Notes under the pieces: model-generated
Told to the model about the DNA's origin: nothing
The model's database searches: none
Seen by the model: only the letters and a program-made list of their open reading frames with translations
Shown here: piece after piece, positions 15,277 to 23,785 of the stretch
Position numbering within the stretch: position 1 is the stretch's first letter
How the letters are laid out: each line of letters opens with the position of its first letter
From: Scardovia wiggsiae
Lineage (GTDB): Bacteria; Actinomycetota; Actinomycetes; Actinomycetales; Bifidobacteriaceae
Reading direction: 5' to 3'
Length of the DNA stretch: 64,000 nt
NCBI RefSeq assembly: GCF_051045985.1
Contig: NZ_CP157350.1
Coordinates: 1,302,001-1,366,000, forward strand
Position numbers and translations under genes: made by a program

Positions 15277-16653
15277 TCAGATATTCAGGGAGGCAAAATC
15301 CTGCAGCATAAATGCTTCTGCGATAATAGACTTCCTTAATGCAGAGATCGACTGTGATTCATTGGGGCTATGCGCATTGGACTGCGGGTCCTCCGGCCCT
15401 GTCACCAGGACCTGGCACTCCGGGAAAAGCCTGAGGAATTCGGGGATGAAGGGGATGGACCCGCCCTGCCCCTGGTTTACGGGCCCTGCCTCAAATGCAT
15501 CTGCAAGTGCCTGCTGCGCATACGTGCTCACTGCGGATCCTGCTTCCATTGCCCAGCCCTGTCCGGCATCAACAGCTTCCCATGTTACTTCGCTGCCGAA
15601 CGGCGCATGCTCCACAAGGAACCGGCCCAAAGCCTTCTGCGCCTCAACAGGGTCCTGGCTTGGTGCCGTACGCATAGACAGGCGGAACCGCGTGCTGGGA
15701 GCCATAACATTGAAGGATCCTTCCACGGGATGAGCATCAAAGCCTATCACAGTCACGCTGGGTTTGACCCATACACGTGAAGCCAGCGAGCCTGTCCCCG
15801 CAAGTTTCACGGACGGCAGCACGGCAGCATCCTGGCGCCACTGCGCTTCATCTATATCTTCCTGCAGCCCACCAACTACTTCCTGCGATTCGACCCCCGG
15901 GACAGCAAGCTCCCCGCTGGGGCTGTACATAGTGCTGATAAGCAGTGCAGCGGCAGTATTTGCATCAAGGACAGGGCCGCCAAAAACACCGGAATGGCGG
16001 GGATGCTCAAGCATTTTTACCGTAACATCAATTGCAGCATTCCCGCGAAGCGATGTCGTCAGGCTTGGCACAGTGTCAGACCAGTTGCCCGAATCAGCAA
16101 CAATCATGATGTCGGCATCGAAATCTTCAGGATGCGATCTGACAAAGGGGATAAAACTGTTGGATCCCATCTCCTCTTCGCCCTCAATAAACAGCTTGAC
16201 ATTCACGCCGAGCCCTTCGCCAAGGATCTTCAGCGCCCCAAGATGGATAGCAATTCCCGCGCCGTCATCAGAGGATCCCCGGCCATACAGGCGGTCGCCC
16301 TTAACCGTACCGGTAAAGGGGTCAGTCTCCCACACACCGTCATCATCAGGCGCAGGCTGCACATCATGATGAGCATAAAGCAGGACGGTCGGTGCTGACG
16401 GGTCAACAGTTTTTGAACCGATGACTTCCCATGCACCCGGAGTCCCGTCAGGGTTCTGCGACTGGACGACATCCGCCTTTACGCCTGCAGTCTCCATAGC
16501 ATCAGCAACGAACTGCGCATCGTCTTTCATGGCCTGTGAATCCACACCCTGCGCAGAAACCGCACGCATTGCAATTTTCCTGTTAAGGAAGCTGATAACA
16601 TCATCCATGCCGGCCTCAGCGGCAGCCCGGATGCGGTCACGGTCTATAGCCAT
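15277..16653 (-). CDS. M20-family metallo-dipeptidase
   Basis: A 458-residue cytoplasmic zinc peptidase of the M20 (ArgE/DapE/CPG2-type) family, likely a dipeptidase. Metal ligands are visible in VLLYAHHDVQP (first His), GRGSSDDGAGIAI (bridging Asp) and EGEEEMGSNSF (Glu pair), with a later His near the C-terminus (SNAHSPNES). The dimerisation domain lies in between (about residues 210-340). Such enzymes are common in bifidobacteria for peptide use. It stands alone on the minus strand, back to back with ppk. Confidence 0.88.
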   Translation of the reverse strand: MAIDRDRIRAAAEAGMDDVISFLNRKIAMRAVSAQGVDSQAMKDDAQFVADAMETAGVKADVVQSQNPDGTPGAWEVIGSKTVDPSAPTVLLYAHHDVQPAPDDDGVWETDPFTGTVKGDRLYGRGSSDDGAGIAIHLGALKILGEGLGVNVKLFIEGEEEMGSNSFIPFVRSHPEDFDADIMIVADSGNWSDTVPSLTTSLRGNAAIDVTVKMLEHPRHSGVFGGPVLDANTAAALLISTMYSPSGELAVPGVESQEVVGGLQEDIDEAQWRQDAAVLPSVKLAGTGSLASRVWVKPSVTVIGFDAHPVEGSFNVMAPSTRFRLSMRTAPSQDPVEAQKALGRFLVEHAPFGSEVTWEAVDAGQGWAMEAGSAVSTYAQQALADAFEAGPVNQGQGGSIPFIPEFLRLFPECQVLVTGPEDPQSNAHSPNESQSISALRKSIIAEAFMLQDFASLNI

Positions 16654-16828
16654 AATTCCTCCATACGCACGTTACTGTGTCCCAATCCGTGTCAGCTATC
16701 AATGTAACAATGCCGCAGTACTTTTACTGGAAACACGGGGCTGCAGCATGCAGCACGCATGGAAGCCGGAAGCAGCAGAAGCCGTAACGCTGTCTGATAT
16801 ATCAGCTTCCCTTTGGCAGGTTTTTCCG

Positions 16829-16834
16829 TACAAT
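16829..16834 (+). promoter_or_regulatory. -10 box (TACAAT) close to the ppk start
   Basis: TACAAT ends 6 bases before the ppk ATG. With normal spacing the transcript would begin at or next to the A of the ATG, making ppk leaderless, which is common in actinobacteria. No convincing -35 is seen and there is no ribosome site upstream of the ATG. Confidence 0.45.
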
Positions 16835-16840
16835 TGAAGT

Positions 16841-19090
16841 ATGCCACAGAAGTTTACGGGACCCAGTAAAGAAGTCCTCCGCAGCCAGATCGCGGAGCAT
16901 ATTGCAGAAATCGAAAAGGCGGAGAAAAATACTGCTCTGGCTTCGCAGTACAGGAGCCTGCCCAAAGACCGGTTTTTTGACCGTGAGATCAGCTGGCTGA
17001 AATTCAATAAACGTGTTTTGCAGCTGGCACAGGATCCAACACTGCCTTTGCTTGAGCGCACAAATTTTGAGGCGATCTTTGCCAGCAACCTTGATGAATT
17101 CTTTATGGTGCGTGTGGCGGGGCTTAAACGCCGCATCGACTCGGGTATCGCAGTCCCCAGCGCCAGCGGCATGAGCCCGCGCAGGCAGCTGCATGAGATC
17201 AGCGAACAGGCCCACAAGCTCCAGGAAGAGCATGCTTCCTGCTTCCGCAACGAGCTGGTACCCGCTTTGAAGGATGAGAACATCATTATCATGAAATGGA
17301 ATGATCTGACCCTTGACGAGCAGGAACGCCTTTCCAAGGTATACCGGCGGCTGATTTTTCCCGTACTGACACCGCTTGCCGTGGATCCGGCGCACCCCTT
17401 CCCCTACATCTCGGGCAAATCCCTGAATCTTGCTGTCCTCGTGGAAAACGCCACATCAGGGCGGACCCATTTTGCACGCGTCAAAATACCGGACAACCTT
17501 CCCCGACTGTACCCTGTTGATGATCTGTCTGACAGCCTCGATTCAGACAGCGGTAGGGAACGCCATGGTTTCATCCCTCTCGAAGACCTTGTCCTCGCCC
17601 ATATTGACGCGCTGTTCCCGGGGATGATCATCAAAGAGGCGCATTCTTTCCGTGTGACCCGTAATGAAGATATCGATGTGGAAGAGGACGACGCGGAAAA
17701 CCTCCTCAACGCCATGGAAAGGGAGCTTCTGCGCCGCCGTTTCGGCCCCCCGATCCGCCTTGAGCTGAGCGATGCCATGTCAGGCCAGCTGTCCCATCTG
17801 CTGATATCGCAGCTTCGGGTCTCCGAGGATGAAGTTTACCGCCTTCCTGAACCTCTTGATATGACAGCTCTTTTTGAGCTGCATGATATTGACCGTCCGG
17901 ATCTGAAATACCAGAATTTCGTCCCTACGACTAACCGGCAGATCGCAGAGGTGGAGTCAAGCCACGAGCAGGATATTTTCGCTGCGATCCGCGAGCATGA
18001 TATCCTTCTCCACCATCCGTACGATTCGTTCTCAACATCAGTGCAGGCATTCCTTGAGCAGGCCGCCGCCGACCCAAAGGTCCTGGCGATCAAGCAGACA
18101 CTTTACCGTACCTCCGGCAATTCGCCTATCATTGATGCGCTGATCGATGCAGCACATGCGGGCAAACAGGTGCTGGCACTTGTTGAGATCAAGGCCCGTT
18201 TTGATGAGCAGGCCAACATCCAATGGGCGCGGAAGCTTGAGCGTGCGGGTGTCCACGTAGTTTATGGCATCGTGGGACTGAAAACGCACAGCAAGCTCCT
18301 GCTCGTCGTCCGTTCTGAAGATAACGGGCTGCGGCGTTACTGCCATATCGGCACCGGAAACTATAACCCGAAAACTGCGCGGCTATACACTGACCTGGGC
18401 CTGCTGACCTGTGACCCGGTGGTCGGGCAGGATATGACCCGCCTGTTCAACCAGCTTTCCGGCTACGCGCCAAATTCCAGTTTCCACCGCCTCCTCGTAG
18501 CCCCGCGTACAGTACGTTCAGGGCTTATTGAGCGCATCCAGCGCGAGGAGCAGGCGGCGCGCAGCGGCAAAGAGGCGTGGATCAAGATCAAGGTCAATTC
18601 CCTTGTTGATGAACGCTGCATTGATGCTTTGTACCGTGCAAGCCAGGCCGGAGTAAAGATTGATATCGTTGAACGCGGTATCTGTGCCCTGAAACCCGGA
18701 AGAAAAGGGCTGAGCGAGAATATCCATGTCCATTCAGTCCTGGGCCGGTTCCTGGAACATAGCCGTATTTTTGCTTTCGCCAATTCACAGGGGCCGCAGA
18801 TCGGCGAAGGCCCTACTGCAGGGCCGGAAGTATGGATCGGTTCGGCAGATCTGATGCACCGCAATCTTGACCGCCGTGTTGAGGCTCTGGTCCGCATCAC
18901 TGATGCTACTCAGATCCAGCAGCTTATCGACTACATTGACCTGCAGATGTCGGAAAACACAAATTCGTGGCATATGCAGCCTGATGGCGACTATGTCCGC
19001 CATTCTGCTGACAGCAACGGCAATGCTCTCACAGATTCCCAGAGCCTTCTGATTGCACGGCATTCGCGCTCCCCCAGGGCCAGCCACTAG
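16841..19090 (+). CDS. ppk: polyphosphate kinase 1
   Basis: Makes long-chain polyphosphate from ATP. The 749-residue length fits PPK1. The N-terminal domain contains RFFDREISWLKFNKRVL and NFEAIFASNLDEFFMVRVAG. The autophosphorylated histidine is H483 (GLKTHSKLLL) and the second conserved histidine is H631 (NIHVHSVLGRF). It ends with YIDLQMSENT and a variable tail. It is followed by a MutT1-type gene, the same pair as in mycobacteria (ppk-mutT1). Confidence 0.95.
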   Translation: MPQKFTGPSKEVLRSQIAEHIAEIEKAEKNTALASQYRSLPKDRFFDREISWLKFNKRVLQLAQDPTLPLLERTNFEAIFASNLDEFFMVRVAGLKRRIDSGIAVPSASGMSPRRQLHEISEQAHKLQEEHASCFRNELVPALKDENIIIMKWNDLTLDEQERLSKVYRRLIFPVLTPLAVDPAHPFPYISGKSLNLAVLVENATSGRTHFARVKIPDNLPRLYPVDDLSDSLDSDSGRERHGFIPLEDLVLAHIDALFPGMIIKEAHSFRVTRNEDIDVEEDDAENLLNAMERELLRRRFGPPIRLELSDAMSGQLSHLLISQLRVSEDEVYRLPEPLDMTALFELHDIDRPDLKYQNFVPTTNRQIAEVESSHEQDIFAAIREHDILLHHPYDSFSTSVQAFLEQAAADPKVLAIKQTLYRTSGNSPIIDALIDAAHAGKQVLALVEIKARFDEQANIQWARKLERAGVHVVYGIVGLKTHSKLLLVVRSEDNGLRRYCHIGTGNYNPKTARLYTDLGLLTCDPVVGQDMTRLFNQLSGYAPNSSFHRLLVAPRTVRSGLIERIQREEQAARSGKEAWIKIKVNSLVDERCIDALYRASQAGVKIDIVERGICALKPGRKGLSENIHVHSVLGRFLEHSRIFAFANSQGPQIGEGPTAGPEVWIGSADLMHRNLDRRVEALVRITDATQIQQLIDYIDLQMSENTNSWHMQPDGDYVRHSADSNGNALTDSQSLLIARHSRSPRASH

Positions 19091-19100
19091 CCTTATCGAT

Positions 19101-20369
19101 ATGTATCTTTCCAGCTTCGGCCATATCATCGAGGAAGGCTACGCCCAGCATGCCAGGTATGGCAACAGGGGAAACATTGTGCTCGCCGGCGGAGGGATCG
19201 TCTGGAGGTATACCCGCCGGCAGCATGCCGGCATGGATGATACTGATGTCAGCGCCGGCAGCATCCATCCCAACCTAATCAGCATTCACCCCGGCACTAC
19301 ACGTCCCGGCAACGCCCATCCTGACAGCATCGCTCCCTACGATACTGAAAATGATGCTGACAGCGCTGTTGAAGTCTGTATTATTTACCGTCCGAAATAC
19401 GATGACTGGAGCTGGCCAAAGGGCAAGCTGGAGGGCAACGAATCTGTTTTCCACTGCGCAGCACGCGAAATACAGGAGGAAACGGGGCTGCAGGTCCGGC
19501 TCGGGATGTTCCTCGGCCATATAAGCTATCCGCTTGCTAATGAAGGCAAAAAGGCCGCGATACCTAACGGCAACAAACAGCGCACATCGAAGAAAGCTGA
19601 TACAGTACCTGTGAAGCACGTTTTCTACTGGGCGGCCCAGGCGGCTGCAAGCCCTTCTGCTGAATTACGGCCGCAGGTTTTCGGTGCAGTCAGCGGGCCA
19701 GACCCTCATGAAATCGGCGGACTCAGATGGGTCAGCCTGGACAGGGCCAGGAAACTCCTTACCCATAGTGGGGACCGCCAGCTTATTGATATATTCCAGT
19801 CCGCAGCCGGCTCAGGCCTCCTCCGTGCCCAGACTGTGCTGATAGTCCGCCACGGCAAAGCAGAAAGCAGGAAATCGTGGAAAGGCGAGGAACCCATGCG
19901 CCCTCTGACCCCTCGCGGAGCTGCGGCAGCGTATGCGCTTAACCGTGAGATTGCATGTTTTGCACCGGATGAACTGCTCTCATCCCCCTGGCGGCGGTGC
20001 ATGGAAACGGTATCCGGCTATTCATATGAGGTGCATATACCGATCCTTACCCTCAGTACTCAGACAGAAACCGCATTTGCCGACGATGAAGAGGCATCGT
20101 GGCGGGATTTCCTGGCTGTTATGCGAAGCTGCATTGATCCGCACAATCCCCATAACAGTGCTGTCTGCATGCACAGGCCTGTGATCGGCGGCATGCTGAA
20201 GCGGATGAGGAGCCTGTGCGCCACCAGACGTCTGGCCGATGAGCTTCCAGGCGGCAGCCCCTATATGCCCGCAGGGAACATGCTTGCAGTCACACTTGCC
20301 CCAGGCAGGAATAGCAGTAATGATCCGGTAATAATAGATATCCAAAAGGTGGCCCCGCTTGTCTACTGA
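19101..20369 (+). CDS. Nudix hydrolase fused to histidine phosphatase (MutT1-like)
   Basis: Two domains. The Nudix box is intact (GKLEGNESVFHCAAREIQEETGL, written here only for its pattern G-x5-E-x7-REIQEETGL). The C-terminal half is a phosphoglycerate-mutase-like phosphatase with VLIVRHGKAES and the later His. Mycobacterial MutT1 has this layout and converts 8-oxo-(d)GTP to the monophosphate in two steps. The open frame starts at 19053 inside ppk, but I prefer the ATG at 19101 (MYLSSFGHII), 11 bases after the ppk stop. An insert of ~50 residues rich in His, Gly and Asp (about residues 50-85) is unusual. Confidence 0.85.
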   Translation: MYLSSFGHIIEEGYAQHARYGNRGNIVLAGGGIVWRYTRRQHAGMDDTDVSAGSIHPNLISIHPGTTRPGNAHPDSIAPYDTENDADSAVEVCIIYRPKYDDWSWPKGKLEGNESVFHCAAREIQEETGLQVRLGMFLGHISYPLANEGKKAAIPNGNKQRTSKKADTVPVKHVFYWAAQAAASPSAELRPQVFGAVSGPDPHEIGGLRWVSLDRARKLLTHSGDRQLIDIFQSAAGSGLLRAQTVLIVRHGKAESRKSWKGEEPMRPLTPRGAAAAYALNREIACFAPDELLSSPWRRCMETVSGYSYEVHIPILTLSTQTETAFADDEEASWRDFLAVMRSCIDPHNPHNSAVCMHRPVIGGMLKRMRSLCATRRLADELPGGSPYMPAGNMLAVTLAPGRNSSNDPVIIDIQKVAPLVY

Positions 20370-21042
20370 TGCTTCCAGCCTGTCTACCCCGGGGAACCCC
20401 TCCGTCCGCGCAGCCGGGTCGGGCTTCGCGGCCTATCGGTCGGGTGCTTCGCGCTATGCACGGCCTACCCAGCTGGATCCTGCGCTTATCGGACAGCTGG
20501 ACGGCGGCGCTGATCCGCAGGAGATCAGCGAGCTCAGCCATACTACTGCTGCAGTGCTTCTGGACCGCGTACGCCATACCCAGGACCCCGAAACGGTTGA
20601 CCGTGTGCTCACACTGGTTGAGGCCGAAGGCCTTGACTTGATTGCAGAATTATGGAGCAAGGCCGCACCGGATTCCCTTCCCGGGATACTGTGGCGGCTA
20701 TACGTCATGCGCCTGTGGATGCGCCGGAACACCTCGGCCATTTCGCATCTCTGGCGTGAAGGCGAGCCCGTGGAGACTTCGGCCTCAGCAATTGCCGGGG
20801 TTGACGTATCCCCGAGTGCAGATGATATTGCGCGCACTGCAGACTCCATACTCGCCGGCGCTTTTACCGGGGATTTTGCTGTAGCACTGGAACGGGCAGC
20901 AGCATTCTGCGAAGTCATCAGCAGGGCTCTCGCCAAACGGGCAGAACAGCCGGCTCCCCTGTCCACTTCCCGCAAGCTCGCATCAACTGCTGCAGTTTTC
21001 AAACATGGTGCACGATTGTGGCGTGACGGTTCACTGTACTGA
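20359..21042 (+). CDS. conserved actinobacterial protein of unknown function
   Basis: A 227-residue protein starting at TTG, overlapping the end of the MutT1-like gene by 11 bases, so probably coupled to it. It is mostly helical by eye, rich in Ala, Asp and Arg, with no signal peptide or membrane helix and no motif I can name. Phrases such as ELSHTTAAVLLDRVRH and PGILWRLYVMRLWMRRN look conserved rather than random. Location behind ppk-mutT1 is the only hint. Confidence 0.65.
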   Translation: MSTDASSLSTPGNPSVRAAGSGFAAYRSGASRYARPTQLDPALIGQLDGGADPQEISELSHTTAAVLLDRVRHTQDPETVDRVLTLVEAEGLDLIAELWSKAAPDSLPGILWRLYVMRLWMRRNTSAISHLWREGEPVETSASAIAGVDVSPSADDIARTADSILAGAFTGDFAVALERAAAFCEVISRALAKRAEQPAPLSTSRKLASTAAVFKHGARLWRDGSLY

Positions 21043-21117
21043 TTTTCTGCAGCAGGCTGAACAGGAAAATAAGACACACAGGAAAAGCGACGCGGATATA
21101 GCGTATTATGGATAGCG

Positions 21118-21206
21118 CGCTGAACTGTGTTTAAGCCCCGGGCTTCATTTTTTGCCGCTGCGAGCGGCCTGCGCGCCGACAGGCGCTTTCACAGTTCAGC
21201 GTTTTT
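21118..21206 (+). ncRNA. nested hairpin structure ending in a T tract
   Basis: A perfect 12-base outer stem (21118-21129 with 21190-21201, CGCTGAACTGTG and its complement) encloses at least two further hairpins: AAGCC/GGCTT (21133-21145, itself followed by six T) and GCCGCT/AGCGGC (21154-21168), plus a possible CCTG/CAGG (21168-21183). The outer stem is followed by five T. It lies 76 bases after the 227-residue gene. It may be a tandem terminator for the ppk operon, or a small structured RNA with a terminator-like 3' end. Confidence 0.5.
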
Positions 21207-21363
21207 ATATCTCTGTTTCATATATCGCATTCTTACAGCAACCCTGATCCCGGTGTCTGCAGTCTCTTTTCCCCGGTTATGGTACCAGCTTCTTCGTACA
21301 GGCGCCTTTCAGCACTCAGGTATCCTTTTATGACTCCAGGCAGACTATCCACACCACAGCCCG

Positions 21364-21444
21364 TGGTGGTAAAACACGCAGATACAAAAACCATTGCGGC
21401 AGTTTTCCACAATTTTGATTTTGTATCTGCGTGTTTTACCACCA
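21364..21444. repeat. 26-bp perfect inverted repeat with 29-base loop
   Basis: Arms 21364-21389 and 21419-21444 are perfectly complementary (TGGTGGTAAAACACGCAGAT and six more bases). The stem is far stronger than an ordinary terminator and has no T tract directly after it. It lies in the noncoding region between the ppk operon and the convergent acetoin reductase gene. Confidence 0.9.
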
Positions 21445-21540
21445 GCGGCGAATGTCCATCTGCAGTATAACCGGGCTGCACCGGGCTATATCCGCGCATC
21501 TACAGCTGCATAACAGCAATATCTGCAATACACCGGCACG

Positions 21541-21571
21541 AAAAAAGGCTGCCGGGCAAAACCCGGCAGCC
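21541..21571 (-). terminator. intrinsic terminator of the acetoin reductase gene
   Basis: Perfect ten-pair stem GGCTGCCGGG/CCCGGCAGCC with a five-base loop. On the minus strand it is followed by six T (the A run at 21541-21546). It lies 57 bases behind the stop of the 21628-22401 gene. Confidence 0.9.
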
Positions 21572-21627
21572 TCCACAGCCTTTATCTGCATGGACCATTC
21601 TAACTGATCACTGCATGGCCAGTGCTA

Positions 21628-22401
21628 TCAGTGGAACTGCATCCCGCCGTCAACTTCAATGGTCTGGCCGGTAATATAATCGGAATCAGGCCCGGCGAGA
21701 AACGACACGGCTGCTGCCACGTCTGACGGCTCCGACAGGCGCCCAAGGGCAATATCCTTGGAGAATGTGCCCATACCCCACTCATCGTCCTTCCCGGCAT
21801 TCACTGCAACCTGATGTGCAATATCCATCATCATAGGTGTTTTAACGATCCCCGGAGCATATGCATTGACAAGTATGCCTTCGGAAGCCAGCTCGCGTGC
21901 CGCTACCTGGGTAATACCGCGGATAGCGAATTTTGTTGAGCAGTACAGCATGAGGTTAGGGTTGCCTACAACACCCGCCTGTGATGTTGCGTTGATGATC
22001 TTGCCCGCATGCCCAAGCTCACGGAACTTGCGCGTAGCTGCCTGGACGCCCCACATGGTGCCTGCAACATTAACATGCATCACTGTGTCAAAAAGGTCCT
22101 GGTCAACTGTCCCTACAGGGGTAGTCGGTGCGAGGCCTGCGTTGTTGACGATAACATTAAAATCACCGAAACGCTCAACTACTTCATCAACCGCAGCATC
22201 AACCGCTGACGAATCCGAAACATCAAGCTTGACTGCTACAGCTTCACCGCCGTCTGCATTCAGCTCATCTGCGAGCTTCTGGGCGCCTTCAAAGTTGAGG
22301 TCTGCAACTGCTACCGCGAAACCGTCCTGCGACAGCCGGCGTGCAATAGCTTCGCCGATCCCCTGGGCACCGCCTGTGACCATTGCTACTTTTTTAGCCA
22401 T
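21628..22401 (-). CDS. butA: acetoin/diacetyl reductase (SDR family)
   Basis: A 257-residue short-chain dehydrogenase: NAD-binding TGGAQGIG near residue 9-16, NNAG, catalytic Ser in NATSQAGV and Tyr/Lys in YCSTKFAIRG. Overall it matches (S)-acetoin-forming diacetyl reductases/2,3-butanediol dehydrogenases (motifs GMGTFSKDIALGRLSEPSDVA and GQTIEVDGGMQFH). Substrate is inferred from similarity. Single gene with its own terminator; ATG preceded by a GGAAAAG site. Confidence 0.85.
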   Translation of the reverse strand: MAKKVAMVTGGAQGIGEAIARRLSQDGFAVAVADLNFEGAQKLADELNADGGEAVAVKLDVSDSSAVDAAVDEVVERFGDFNVIVNNAGLAPTTPVGTVDQDLFDTVMHVNVAGTMWGVQAATRKFRELGHAGKIINATSQAGVVGNPNLMLYCSTKFAIRGITQVAARELASEGILVNAYAPGIVKTPMMMDIAHQVAVNAGKDDEWGMGTFSKDIALGRLSEPSDVAAAVSFLAGPDSDYITGQTIEVDGGMQFH

Positions 22402-22635
22402 ACTTTTCCTTTCGTAATTTTATAAGGATATGCGCCCGCAGGCCATAGATCCGTCATGGACCAGCCTAAACTGCCTGCCTCCGGGCCTTCCTCAGTTCCA
22501 TACCTGCACCTGTGCATCCCTGCGCAAGCCAGATACTGTAAAATGATACTCGCAGCACGCAACCCATCAATGCGGCCTCCTCGGCGAGAAATACCCCTTA
22601 ATTTTCTTCTGATGCTTTTGATATGCATCTGACAG

Positions 22636-22666
22636 GCCTTCGCTATATAGATGCCTTCGCTATATA
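22636..22666. repeat. two tandem copies of GCCTTCGCTATATA
   Basis: Copies at 22636-22649 and 22653-22666, a 17-base period, in the 305-base gap upstream of the acetoin reductase gene. The TATATA parts could act as promoter elements. Nothing else is recognisable in this gap. Confidence 0.6.
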
Positions 22667-22706
22667 AATAAGTAAGTATTACACCCGGCGGCATCCCGTC
22701 AGTAAT

Positions 22707-23084
22707 CTACCTGTATACTGCTATTTCTACCAAATTACCGTCGGGATCATACAGATAAATGCTGTCCATAACCCCTCGTGCACCAGTCCGTTCAACAGGC
22801 CCTTCGATGATCCTGCCTCCACGGCCCCTGACCTCTTCTGCAATCTGCGATATATTACCCTCAGCAACAAGGCAGAAATCAAGGCTTCCTGCAGCAGGAC
22901 GGGATGCGGCAGGAAGGAATTCCCCAGCCCGTTCATGTATATTGATTTTCTGATTCCCGAATTTCAGAACATGCCGTCCATGAGAGCATTCATGCTTCAT
23001 CCCGAGGATATCTTCGTAAAAACTGACGCATTCCCTGATATCTGATGTTGTCAGAACAATATGGTCAATAGCAAGCAACCGCAT
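22707..23084 (-). CDS. VOC-superfamily protein (glyoxalase/dioxygenase-like)
   Basis: A single vicinal-oxygen-chelate domain of 125 residues. The first metal-site His is in AIDHIVLTTSDI, a second region is NIHERAGEF, and the terminal Glu is in DPDGNLVEIAVYR. The closest types are small virulence-factor or YwbC-like VOC proteins of unknown substrate. It lies 44 bases downstream of hspR on the same strand and may be read through from the chaperone operon. Confidence 0.8.
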   Translation of the reverse strand: MRLLAIDHIVLTTSDIRECVSFYEDILGMKHECSHGRHVLKFGNQKINIHERAGEFLPAASRPAAGSLDFCLVAEGNISQIAEEVRGRGGRIIEGPVERTGARGVMDSIYLYDPDGNLVEIAVYR

Positions 23085-23128
23085 TACAGTATTCCCCGTG
23101 TCCCCGTATATGCATCCCCAGCCGGCAG

Positions 23129-23722
23129 CTAGTCCTCATCGGGCCCTTCTGTGTGCGCAGTAATACGCAGCTGGATACGCGAATACTGCCCGGGAGGGAG
23201 CAGACGCCCGCGGGCACGCGCCATACGCAGGGCGCGGCGGCGGCGCGCGAGTTCACGCTTCATTTGCCCTGCAGGGCTGTCATCGCCGAATACTTCTGTA
23301 ACATTCCCATTAGCACCTGCAGCAAACATGCGCAGATCCTTCGCCTTTTTCAGATACCGGATCTGCCTGCGCAACTGCCGGTTTTCCTCCATAAGGCGAA
23401 GGATGCGCGACACCCCGGACAGGTTGATAGACTCTTCGATCACCAGATGCTGGGTAAGGACCAATTTATTGATATCGCGCAGGCTGTACCGCCGCGCGCC
23501 GCCCGCTGTGCGCTGAGGGACTATGAGCGCAAGCCTGTCATACTGCCGCAGGGTCTGCGGATGTATACCCACCAGCTCTGCAGTCTGACCTACGGTAAAT
23601 ACAGGCTTGTTGACATCAAAACCCTCATCTTCGGCGCCTATAATGTCGAACGCCCCTGAAATAAGGCCAAATGCGTATGCAGTATATGCTTCGCGGTCAC
23701 GTGCCGTCAATCGGTTGCCCAT
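23129..23722 (-). CDS. hspR: HspR-type heat-shock repressor (MerR family)
   Basis: A 197-residue protein with a MerR helix-turn-helix (VFTVGQTAELVGIHPQTLRQYDRL at about residues 40-63, and the wing GGARRYSLRDI). It is followed by a coiled-coil segment (EENRQLRRQIRYLKKAKDL). HspR binds HAIR operators, two copies of which lie upstream of dnaK, so it represses its own operon, helped by DnaK as corepressor in known systems. The basic tail (KRELARRRRALRMARARGR) is longer than in streptomycete HspR. Confidence 0.9.
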   Translation of the reverse strand: MGNRLTARDREAYTAYAFGLISGAFDIIGAEDEGFDVNKPVFTVGQTAELVGIHPQTLRQYDRLALIVPQRTAGGARRYSLRDINKLVLTQHLVIEESINLSGVSRILRLMEENRQLRRQIRYLKKAKDLRMFAAGANGNVTEVFGDDSPAGQMKRELARRRRALRMARARGRLLPPGQYSRIQLRITAHTEGPDED

Positions 23723-23785
23723 AGTCCCACCTCTTTATCCTTTGCCTGCTTTGCTGTGAACGTTATCCGCAGTATCCTTTATCAA

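Noticed and set aside
21364..21444. CRISPR-like repeat-spacer unit
   Set aside because: The two copies are inverted rather than direct, and no cas gene or third copy exists in the window.
21233..21499. Frames on both strands across the 26-bp inverted repeat
   Set aside because: A palindromic region gives similar open frames on both strands; no ribosome site or domain supports either.
22386..22694. 102-residue minus-strand frame upstream of the acetoin reductase gene
   Set aside because: It contains the tandem TATATA repeats and has no recognisable protein sequence.
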